A stretch of 64,000 nucleotides of DNA from assembly GCA_963995505.1 (NCBI GenBank), contig OZ023187.1, positions 18,328,584 through 18,392,583 of the forward strand, given 5' to 3'. A program made the translations under genes and the position numbers. Under the pieces are notes generated by a model. It ran no database searches and had not been told where the DNA came from. It worked only from the letters and a program-made list of their open reading frames with translations. The stretch is from Hypericum androsaemum. Taxonomy: Eukaryota; Streptophyta; Magnoliopsida; Malpighiales; Hypericaceae. Below are positions 56,139 through 64,000 of this stretch, piece by piece. Positions within the stretch are counted from its first letter, which is position 1; each line of letters starts with the position of its first letter.

Positions 56139-57597
56139 GATGTGTTAAAAACACTTATTAAACGCATAGGATTTCGAGTCATTTTTGCACGTTTGTCTTT
56201 AGTTTAGTATCATTTTAGTACACATTTGAGTTTTGGGTGACTAATGAGTTCTTTGTGCTAAATTGTAGGAAAATGAGACAAATTTGGAAAGAAATTATAC
56301 TTGAAGAAGGAGTACAGCAGGGACAGCTGATTTAGAAGGGAATTTTGGTCAAATTTTGGAGCCGAAATAGAGGATGTATATTAGACAGACAATTGAAGAT
56401 CTTTCTTTCCTCTTTCCGTGGATATAAAAAATGCCTAAATCAGAGATTGGAAGAGAAAGTTACGACCAAAATACTAAAGGCTGGTCTGGCAGAATATTAT
56501 CAGCAAATTTTAAGGGCCAATTTAGGAAATTCGGTCTTCTGATCGGTTAGGACACTGAAGACGTCCCATGTAGGTTTTTACACTTAGGAGGGCTTATATA
56601 TAACCCTCTAGACTTATTTTAGATGGCACTTTTCATTCCAGAGACCTAGACTTTACTTTTGATATTTTATCTTTGCCAAGATTATGATGAACTAAACCTC
56701 TATGTTGATTCGAGAAAGGAGACCCAGGTTTTGGTTGTGAGGATCTTGGTTTTTCAATTTAATTGAGTAGCATTTACTTATTCCTTGTGCTTATTATTGT
56801 TCTTGAATGGTTTGCGGTCGTGGATTTATTATAGAACATATTTGCCATTGATTCTTGATTCGCGGTTGTAGTTAGGAATTGAACTAGGAGCAAAGTTAAT
56901 TCAGTGAGAAACGGTTGTTACCAGACTAATTAACTAGGAATAAGTAAGGTTAGTTTGTAGATACCAAGGTATTGAGTATAATCGCTAGAAGTAGGAACAT
57001 TAATTCTTAATGCTATCGCCTTTTAGGTTGAAATTTGTTGATATTCTGTCTATTAGGTGGTAAATAATTAGTTAGGCTGTCATTTGGCTAGTTGATATTG
57101 ATGTTTGTGGTCTCTTTGCGGTTGTGGGAGATTTACCCCTACTTGCTACATGTGTTAGATTATCTTTTGTGATCCAGTGATCAACCAACCTGTCGTGGTA
57201 CTCCAATCTCGAATCTGCCGTTTTCTCTCATTGATTTTTACTCCTCCTACTCACTTTTGTGTTCGTTAATTTCGTACGATCTTGAATCTCACCAAATTTC
57301 TCCCTTTTAGTTTTGTGTTTGGTTTGTTAGATTAATTGAATATCATCCCTCCTTGGATCTGACTCGGTATTTTTCCTTGCTTGCTACAAATTAGTGAGCC
57401 GCGAAATATCGGTTTATTTTGAGGCGTCTCGACACGCTCGTCATTGCTCGTCTTATTCAGGAAGAAATGCCTTAAAATTGCTCCTAATAATTTTTTTTCA
57501 ATTCGTAAAAACTTGAATCGAAGTCTTTGTTTAGGAAATCCAAGTCCGTTAAGAATGATTTTGATGCTGATTTATGTCATCACATTTGTTTGACCAG

Positions 57598-58181
57598 GAC
57601 CTGTTGTTTGCTGGTACTGATACATCAGCAACAGTACTAGAATGGACAATGTCAGAAATCATGAAGGACCCAAAAGTCATGCGAAAGGTACAAGAAGAGG
57701 TGAGACAGGTTTTCGATAACAAATCCGGAGTCAACGTGGCGAGTCTCCATCAACTCAAGTACATGGACGCAGTCATCAAAGAGACTCTAAGGCTGCATCC
57801 ACCTGTTCCCATGCTACTCCCAAGAGAAGCCCGAGAGAGCGTGACAATTAACGGGTACGAGATACCTCCTAAGACGATAGTGTTTGTCCATGCTTGGGCG
57901 ATCGGGAGAGACCCCGAGATCTGGACAGATGCAGAGAAATTTTATCCCGAAAGGGAGACCACTTAGAGTTGATACCTTTCCGCGCTGGAAGGAGGATGTG
58001 TCCTGGGATGATGTTTGGCATGTCTAACGTCGAGTTGACGCTCGCCAACTTGCCCTATCATTTCGATTGGGAACTTCGTGATGGCATGAAACCCGAGACC
58101 CTAGACATGTCTGAAGTTTCTGCAGCTGTTGTCCGAAGAAAGCACGATTTGTGCCTTATTGCAACTCCGTTCCGTCCCTAA
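57598..58181 (+). pseudogene. P450 exon-2 pseudogene (CYP71-like)
   Basis: Preceded by an intron-like end TTTGACCAG (to 57597). The frame DLLFAGTDTSATVLEW is the I-helix, followed by ETLR (ExxR) and [10 protein letters not shown]. After PER (about 57950) a deletion removes the rest of PERF and about 10-15 residues and shifts the frame; stop at 57964-57966 in the first frame. The heme loop [10 protein letters not shown] and the C-terminus follow in the other frame to the stop at 58179-58181. Exon 1 is absent; the gypsy remnant occupies the place upstream. It is more diverged from the intact gene than the other copies, so it represents a different CYP71 subgroup. Confidence 0.9.
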
Positions 58182-59021
58182 TCGAGACAGATGCAAAGGT
58201 TGAGGATCGAATAATTGCTTCGTTGATTTTCATTTGGAAAGGGGAGGAGGTGGTGTAGAATAAATGCAAGACGTTTTTAGATTATTGTCAGCAGAATATG
58301 TAAGAAATCTGAGGAAATGGAATAAGGAAAATGGGGAGAATGTACGTTGACCATTGCTTTCGGTCTTTGCAGTGACGCTCTGCTTAGTTTCGAATTATTT
58401 CGTGGAACATTGCCTTCTAACCTTTGAATCACTACAAGCTTTCTTTTAGTTCTCAGGATGCATGTTTTTAGAGAGGGTGGACCCGAGTTATGGCGAATAA
58501 AATTCAACTTGTCTAAAAAAAGAGGATGATAGATTTAACACAATTTATAGCGAAATCTAATTAATTAAAAGAGAAAAGTACCATTTGAGTCCTGTAGTTT
58601 ACACCAATTTTGCGATATGATTCTGAGGTTTAGAAACGATTTTTTTGGTAGTTGTGATTTCACGTTTTTTGCGTCAGAGGCTCGGGAAGGCCCTCCAGCC
58701 AAAAAATAGCTCCGGACTTGAAAACGACGTCGTCCGACGATGAGGTGTCTTGCCATGTTGGAAATTTTTTCGCCTTGAAATGCTGACGTGTCAAAAAAAA
58801 TAAAATATTCATTTCAATCACTTATTTTGTAATCTTTTTCAAAAAACTCCTCCCTTAAATTTTCTCCCTTCTCTCTCAGCCCCTCATCTTCTTCCTCTCC
58901 TCTACCTTTGTCTTCTTCCTCCTTTCCTCCTACCTCAAAGCAAGTAGCCAATACAATAAATCAAATAACCACCCAAAAGAACACCATCCAGAACCAACAT
59001 CAATTTGCAGAAGGCAATTGA

Positions 59022-59141
59022 GACGTGGGTGTTCTTGTCCACGAACACCGCTGGTGGAGGCGGAGGAGTAGCCACCGCAAAAGGCCGCGGCTTTGATAAG
59101 CGTTGGGAAAGAGAAGACCATCCTCGACTTTGGGAAGAAGC
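59022..59141 (-). pseudogene. Captured succinyl-CoA ligase alpha N-terminal fragment
   Basis: On minus the frame contains SLSQRLSKPRPFAVA, PPPPPAVFVDKNT and a following H-V. PPAVFVDKNTRV is the start of the mature alpha subunit of plant mitochondrial succinyl-CoA ligase (TCA cycle), preceded by a Ser/Arg-rich targeting peptide. About 40 residues remain; the match ends at the first exon-like boundary after KNTHV. It follows the LRR fragment on the same strand in a different frame. The assignment is from motif memory. Confidence 0.7.
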
Positions 59142-59244
59142 CAATTGCCTGTTGGTTCCCTCTCCGGCGTCTCCCAGATTCCTCCTCCTTCCCCGAGCTG
59201 ACACCGCCTCTCCAGGTTCTCGCCTCCTGCTCGTGTTCTGGCCT

Positions 59245-59630
59245 GTCCAGGACTGACCCAGATAGGAAATTGGACGAGAGGACCAAAGTGGTGAGCTCCT
59301 CAAGGCCACCGAACTCTGGATGAACCTTCCCACAGAACGAGTTCTTGTCGAGCTTCAGCGTCTGGAGCTGAGTCAACTCCCCAAGCTGGGCAGGCAACTC
59401 GTCGGAGAGGCAATTTTTGATGAGGGAGAGCTCGGTGAGGCCTGTCAAGTTTGAGACCTCTGGCGGAAGCGGACCAGAGAGGAGGTTGAGGGAGAGGTCG
59501 AGGCTGGTAAGACTACAGAGAGAGAAGACGACGGGTTGGATGGGACCTTTGAGGTTGAGGGAGATGACTACGAGTGAGTTGACTCAGCCGAGTCGGTATG
59601 AGATGCCAACCAAGTTGCAATGAGGGGCTG
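59245..59630 (-). pseudogene. Captured LRR receptor-like protein fragment
   Basis: On minus, consecutive leucine-rich repeats are visible: SLTSLDLSLNLLSGPLPPEV, LTGLTELSLIKNCLSDELP, LTQLQTLKLDKNSF and LEELTTLVLSSNFLSG, about four repeats of 24 residues. Before them come CNLVGISY and SLVVISLNLKGPI, as in the N-terminal cap and first repeat of plant LRR receptor kinases. A stop interrupts the frame near 59587. There is no kinase or membrane part. After the last repeat the frame runs into unrelated sequence near 59240. Confidence 0.8.
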
Positions 59631-60144
59631 ACTCGTCTTACGAGGTGAGGGCCTTTGGGTTTGAGGACTTCATGTGAGTGGAGAATGGGGGAAAGTGAAG
59701 GGTAATTGCAAGGTTTAGAGGTGAAGGAGAGGGGAAGTTGAGGAAATGAGTAAAAGATGGGAACTTTGGAAAGAAGAAGACGAAGACGAAGAAGAAGAGA
59801 GGAGAGGAGGAAGAAGAGACGGTGCCGTTTTAAGAGAGGGGAAGAAGAAGAAGGAAGGGGAAATTTGAAAAATTATAAAAAGATAAGGGATTAAAAAGAA
59901 TATTTAAGACGTGCCAACTCACGTTGCCAACCGGTAAAAAAAGTCTGACGTGGCATGCCACATCACCCTTAAAACGGGACAGTTTCTAGGTTCGGAGCTG
60001 ATTTTGGTTCGGGAAGGCTTCCGAGCCTCTGACGCAAAAAATATGAATCGACAACTACCAAAAAAGTCGTTTCTAAACCTCAGGATCATATCGCAAAATC
60101 GGTGTAAACCACAGGACTCAAATGGTACTTTTTCCTAATTAAAA

Positions 60145-61005
60145 TAAGGGTCGTGAATTTGGGAAAATGTGAGATTCGTACATAAACGTGGTCAATTCAA
60201 AATATCGTGTCGAAATTTATATGAATTTTATTACATGTTTGTACGAACCTGAACATCTCCGGGTTAATCAGGTCTCCAGGAATCAAGTACAATGCTTAAA
60301 TTTCTCCCCGCCATGGCCTTGTGAAGTCCCGCCCAATTGCTCCACTCTTTGATAGATCTGAAGATGAACTTCACAAGGCCGCCAACATCAACAGACTTCC
60401 CTTCAAAAACACAGCAGACTTCCCTTCAAAATCTTGTACTGATGTTAGCATATTTTTTGAATCGATAAGATTTTATTAATCGGCCAAATTTGCATCGAGT
60501 GTAAAATCTCTTTTACGAGATTTTTGCCGAAGAACTTGTTAAAAACTTATCCCAGCAAAATTTAGTAGGAAAAGTTAGAAATATAGAAAGAGTAACCGCG
60601 TTAAGCATTGTACTGATGTTAGCATGGCTTCCATATTCTAATTTAATTAGGATTTTTTTCTTGGCGGGTGTGGATGTCCTAATCTTTATGATCACGATCA
60701 TGACCTTATATCCGTTGACTAAAAATAGTTTAAGCATCACTTGGAGTATTTGAGGTTTAGCTATCGCTTAATTTCTGCGTCGTCATGCAATTTAAACATT
60801 TTTCTTTTCCATCCCAATGTTTAAATCTGTCATATTAGCGAGTCTATGTGATCAATTTTGGAAAATTTCACAATGTGGTCGTGTGATTTAGTATAGTCAA
60901 TGGTTAAGATTTTATCGAGTTGTAATTTTATGATAATCTTGGATTAGTTGTGGTATGATAAGTGCAGGGCCCATTTTACCAAGTTGTAATTTTAAGAGTG
61001 ATGAT
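60145..61005. other. P450 flank DNA, no gene
   Basis: 60150-60240 and 60600-60730 match 41690-41810 and 41975-42060 in the duplicated flank of the intact P450. 60300-60440 is a separate piece with a short inverted segment (GGCCTTGTGAAG and CTTCACAAGGCC at about 60316 and 60369). No coding sequence. Confidence 0.6.
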
Positions 61006-61775
61006 TAGGGGTGTGCATTAGTATTTACCGATCCCGAATATCAATTATCGAATTTTCCAAATACCAAAATGCTAAAAAAAAATTTACCAATACCAATACC
61101 AATACCGATCCCAAATATTGAATTAAATTTTGGTAAATTCGGTATTTACTAAAATATTTGGAGAAAATATGAAATCTTTAATCTATCAATACAAATATCT
61201 AGTAAACACAAATTCAAGTTCAACAAGCACAAAGAATCCCTTAAATCGAAACCCTCAATAATTCCCTAAATCGAAAGTTCGAAACCCCCAATTTTGTTCA
61301 ATTTAGGGTTTCGAAACCCCCAATCTTTCAATTATACAATTTTATCCACAAATCCATCAGACAAAACTGTCCAAACCAATAAAATACTAAAGTAGTCTTT
61401 AGCATTTGACTGAGCCTCTTCGTAGCGCACACCGGACGATAGACTCCTACTAGGCCTCGGAGGTAATTTGAGTGATATTTCGTTCTGGAACACTAAAACC
61501 ACAAGATGGGCCTGATCACAAGCGCAATGAATAATTTGAGTGATAATTCGTTGCGGAACACTAAAACCACATTGTTCTGAAGTACAGAAGTTAAAGTACA
61601 GTTGATTGGAAAGTTAATTCGCAACAGAACAAGCTTCCAGAGAAAAGATAGGAATGTCTAATGATCATGATCTTCTTCTTCTGGAAAGTTCATATCAATC
61701 GATATTATTTGGACCATTAATATTTCATTAAAACTTAAAGAAATAGAAAATACAAGAGTTAAACCACAAAATTGT
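61006..61775. other. Intergenic DNA, possible truncated hAT
   Basis: TTAGGGGTGTGCATTAG at about 61006 resembles a hAT terminus and is followed by AT-rich sequence with ACCAATACC repeats (61085-61110), but no matching right end is found. No gene. Confidence 0.35.
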
Positions 61776-62960
61776 TGTTGGAAAATTTGGTGGGAATGAA
61801 CAAGAAATTGATCTGAGTCGCATAGGAGACAATATCCTTAGAATCTATTTCACCAGTAGGTATAGTTCTACAGGATTAAACAGACCCTTCTAAGTTCAAA
61901 TGAACACGAGCAACAAATAATTTAACAAGAACAATGTGTAGCTACTGGAAATGAAAAAATGGAGCAATAAGTCTCACCAAAAATGGTTAGATCCCTAAAC
62001 AATAGAAGGATAACCTTCTTATATAGCAAATATCCAAAGGGTAAAATAAATATGGTCTTTTACACAATTTAATTGAGTAACATATGATTTAATATGAAAA
62101 TTAAAAATTAATTTATGCAATAAATTTGGAATGCCATGAATTTTGAAATTAATGTTGAATGTTACAAAACCTAAAAATAATGGATGCATTTTCTCAAATA
62201 AATGTCCATTTTAATTTGGATTTTAATATTTATTATTGCAACTTTGTAACATCTCACATTAATCACTCAAATCATTTATGCCCATTAAAATTCTCTTTGA
62301 ATTATCATTTTACTCACAATATTTTGCTCCATTTTTTCCAACAATCCCCCGCTATTTCAAATATTTTTCATTGATATACCATGTTGTATACCTGAACCCT
62401 ACAAGTCACACCTCATCTCTACAGTTCTTGTCGTTGTCGCTGTTCCACGCTAAATCTGTCATGCGCGCAGCCCGGTAGTTCATAAGTGCTCCAGAGATTA
62501 AGCCACAATCTCATACGAGCGGCTCCACTCGACACCCATATAGGTAACCTCATCAAGTGTATGTTGTACTTTATACACTACCCTTTTTAAGGGTTATAAG
62601 ATCATTAAAAATTTTAAGCTTATCCTACCATAGTGCAATCTAGTACTCTTTCACCCACATCATAGAAAAGGGACCAAATTTTAGTATTAGAGTGATTAAC
62701 TCGTGACTTATTGTTACCCATATGAACCTTCTTCAAGGGATCTCCAATCACAAAGGTTGGGTTCCCATCACCGTTAATCTAGCAATTTGGCTTCAGTCCC
62801 ATTCCCCTCAATGTATGAGGATTGGCCATATCTACTCTGACTTCACACATTCCAAAGATATTAATCCATCTTTTAGTAGCTACTTAATCACACTAACCAA
62901 ATATATTGGTTTTGCCATTGAGCTTTGTATTAAGCTATGGCTATTGCATCTCATTGGCAA
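61776..62960 (-). mobile_element. 3' end of a minus-strand LTR retrotransposon
   Basis: 61776-62343 has LTR ends TGTTGGAAAA and TTTTCCAACA. Directly outside on the right, the minus strand reads GAAATAGCGGGGGAT, a polypurine tract, so this is the 3' LTR and 62344 to about 62960 is the non-coding 3' internal part. No pol sequence is left; the element stops where the MULE sequence with the ARF-GAP fragment begins. A TATA-like CTATATAAG on minus is near 62017-62025. Confidence 0.65.
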
Positions 62961-62973
62961 TATCAAATCATTC

Positions 62974-63153
62974 CACCGCGGCCTCGGCGTCCACATCTCT
63001 TTCGTTCGATCCGTCATAATGGACTCCTGGTCTGATATCTAGATCCGCAAGATGGAGTCCGGCGGCAACAAAACCCTTAACAACTTCCTCGACGCCTACG
63101 GGATCCTCAAGACCACCGACATCGTCGCCAAGTACAACTCCAATGCCGCCTCC
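62974..63153 (+). pseudogene. Captured ARF-GAP (AGD6/AGD7-type) fragment
   Basis: The frame reads HRGLGVHISFVRSV, MDSW, then after a stop KMESGGNKTLNNFL and KYNSNAAS. This is the middle of the ARF GTPase-activating domain of plant AGD6/AGD7-type proteins, which act in Golgi vesicle traffic. A TAG at 63040-63042 replaces a Gln of the family. The zinc-finger cysteines that precede GLGVHIS are missing, as is everything after NAAS. Confidence 0.85.
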
Positions 63154-63640
63154 CTTTTGGCCGTCGACACAACTTTCGGGTCTGTTCACGTGTTCCCTCA
63201 CTCGGTGGGGATTGAGATGGAGTCCGTGGTGAAAGTTGGGGCCACAAGGGTTGGGTTGGCGGGGTTGATTTGAGCGACAGGGTGGACCCCAACGTCAGAG
63301 CCTAGTACAGAGGAGTTCCATGTTCCTGGACATGTTTGAAGACGACGGAGACCATCTGAGAGAGAAGTGGACGGCCGAGAGAAGGACGCAGAGGACGGCA
63401 AGATTCAGATCGAGGTCCAGCGAGATCCACCTTGTCGGCAGGGGACTTTAGGTTAAAGAAGGAGGAGAAGGAGTTGTGGGTGTGGACTTGATTTTGATCT
63501 GGGTTGTACAAGGATTTCAAGCTTCTTGATGGCGGCAGTGGATTTGAGAGAGATGACCCAGGAAAGAAGATGGAGATGCACGTAAGAAGATAGGCAAATC
63601 CTAGGGACCCCGTAGCTGTTTTCTTGATTTCAATTTCCAA
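63154..63640 (+). pseudogene. Unidentified captured coding-like fragment
   Basis: After the ARF-GAP piece the same frame continues with LLAVDTTFGSVHVFPHSVG and VVKVGATRVGLAGL to a stop at 63271-63273. The base composition is that of a coding region. I do not recognise the protein. 63274-63640 is open on minus for 112 codons, without a recognised domain. Confidence 0.35.
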
Positions 63641-63716
63641 TTGATTTTTTAGTCGAGTAGAAAAAATCGCTGGCTTGAAGATGGAGAAGGTGAAGGGGAG
63701 AGAGAGGGGAGGAGGG

Positions 63717-63749
63717 GAAGAAGAAGAAGAAGAAGAAGAAGAAGAGGAC

Positions 63750-63781
<32 letters not shown>

Positions 63782-63791
63782 AGAAGAAGAA
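63717..63791. repeat. GAA microsatellite
   Basis: GAAGAAGAA array with a few interruptions, just inside the right terminal repeat of the MULE copy; a shorter relative is at 59764-59850 in the other MULE, in the same position. Confidence 0.85.
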
Positions 63792-64000
63792 AGGGAGAAT
63801 TTGAAAAATTATAAAAAGATAAGTGATTAAAAAAGATATTTAAGTCGTGCCAACTCACGTTGCCAACCAGTTAAAAAAGTCTGACGTGGCATGCCACATC
63901 ACCCTTAAAATGGCGTCGTTTCTAGGTTTGGAGCTGATTTTGGCTCGGGAGGGCTTCCGAGCCTCTAACACAAAAAAAGTGAAATCACAACTACCAAAAA

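Larger units (their letters stand above)
51953..57440 (+). mobile_element. Degraded Athila-like Ty3/gypsy element, 5' end missing
   Basis: Begins inside integrase (51953-52468). It is followed by GGGAGACAACCCAA at about 52515, the string commonly seen after pol in Athila-type elements, then several kb of non-coding sequence and an LTR-like region from about 56139 (TGATGTGTTAAAAACAC) preceded by TTTAAGTGTGAGAATG. The end near 57440 is uncertain. A hAT element at 53657-54578 interrupts it. No gag, protease or reverse transcriptase remains. Confidence 0.6.
58571..60135. mobile_element. Pack-MULE carrying two gene fragments (1565 bp)
   Basis: Terminal inverted repeats of about 260 bp (start GAGAAAAGTACCATTTGAG, right end inverted GGAAAAAGTACCATTTGAG). 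Perfect 9-bp target-site duplication TAATTAAAA at 58562-58570 and 60136-60144. The interior has fragments of an LRR receptor and of succinyl-CoA ligase alpha, both on the minus strand. It sits in P450 flank DNA: 58500-58562 joins 60150-60200 as in 41640-41720. The same TIR family appears at 63780-64000. Confidence 0.92.
62974..64000. mobile_element. Second copy of the MULE family, cut by the window edge
   Basis: 63780-64000 matches the right-hand terminal repeat of the MULE at 58571-60135 almost base for base. To its left lie a captured ARF-GAP fragment, an unidentified coding-like piece (63154-63640) and a GAA microsatellite. The left terminal repeat was not found in the window; the boundary at 62974 is only the start of the captured sequence. 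Confidence 0.75.

Noticed and set aside
61006..61140. Complete hAT element
   Set aside because: Only one terminus-like sequence is seen; no matching right end or 8-bp duplication.

Overview
The window is nuclear DNA of a flowering plant, most likely a eudicot. It is AT-rich and intron-bearing, and it is packed with Copia, Ty3/gypsy, TRIM, LINE, hAT and Mutator-like elements around a cluster of plant A-type cytochrome P450s (CYP71 clan, CYP71D-like). The species cannot be named from the sequence. There are no bacterial-type operons, no CRISPR array and no convincing RNA gene.

The one gene that looks intact is a two-exon P450 at 42621-44199 on the plus strand, coding for 498 aa. Five decayed relatives, also on plus, lie around it: a piece of exon 1 at 2367-2677, an N-terminal stub at 3331-3437, a full-length pseudogene at 20712-22288 (nonsense, frameshift and loss of the ExxR arginine), a stub at 38999-39254 and an exon-2 remnant at 57598-58181. 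The spacers are also duplicated, in direct and inverted copies, so the locus looks like an old tandem P450 array later filled with transposons.

Layout: 1-2280 is the 5' part of a minus-strand Copia element. 2281-7062 holds P450 remnants, a strong hairpin and a small MULE (5514-6189). 7068-15599 is a complete Copia element (TSD ATATT). 15605-20711 is duplicated spacer with a LINE tail (18182-18654), a MULE carrying NOB1 and TIM17 fragments (18691-19911) and a TRIM remnant. 20712-22288 is the P450 pseudogene. 23720-29031 is a complete TNT1/Tork-like Copia (TSD ACATG). 29785-38258 is a complete Copia of the same family as the left-edge element (TSD CCATT). 38264-42620 holds a P450 stub, a solo LTR (39482-40006, TSD ATAAC), a tandemly duplicated spacer and a MITE. 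After the intact P450 come a LINE tail, a complete TRIM (45991-46324), a DNA element, a second MITE, another LINE tail and an inverted spacer copy. 49.4-52 kb has a GC-rich coding-like exon, a 22-bp minisatellite and a 99-bp tandem repeat. 51953 to about 57.4 kb is a degraded Athila-like gypsy element, within which lies a hAT element (53657-54578) that itself contains a LINE tail. 58571-60135 is a MULE carrying LRR-receptor and succinyl-CoA ligase fragments. 61776 to about 62960 is a minus-strand LTR element end. 62974-64000 is part of another MULE with an ARF-GAP fragment, cut by the window edge.

Most insertions were bounded by target-site duplications read directly, and several by comparison with an unoccupied paralogous copy in the same window. 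All three complete Copia polyproteins carry stops or frameshifts, so none is autonomous as read. The most unusual signal is an extra open reading frame of about 160-195 aa between the primer-binding site and gag, kept at protein level in two diverged Copia families.
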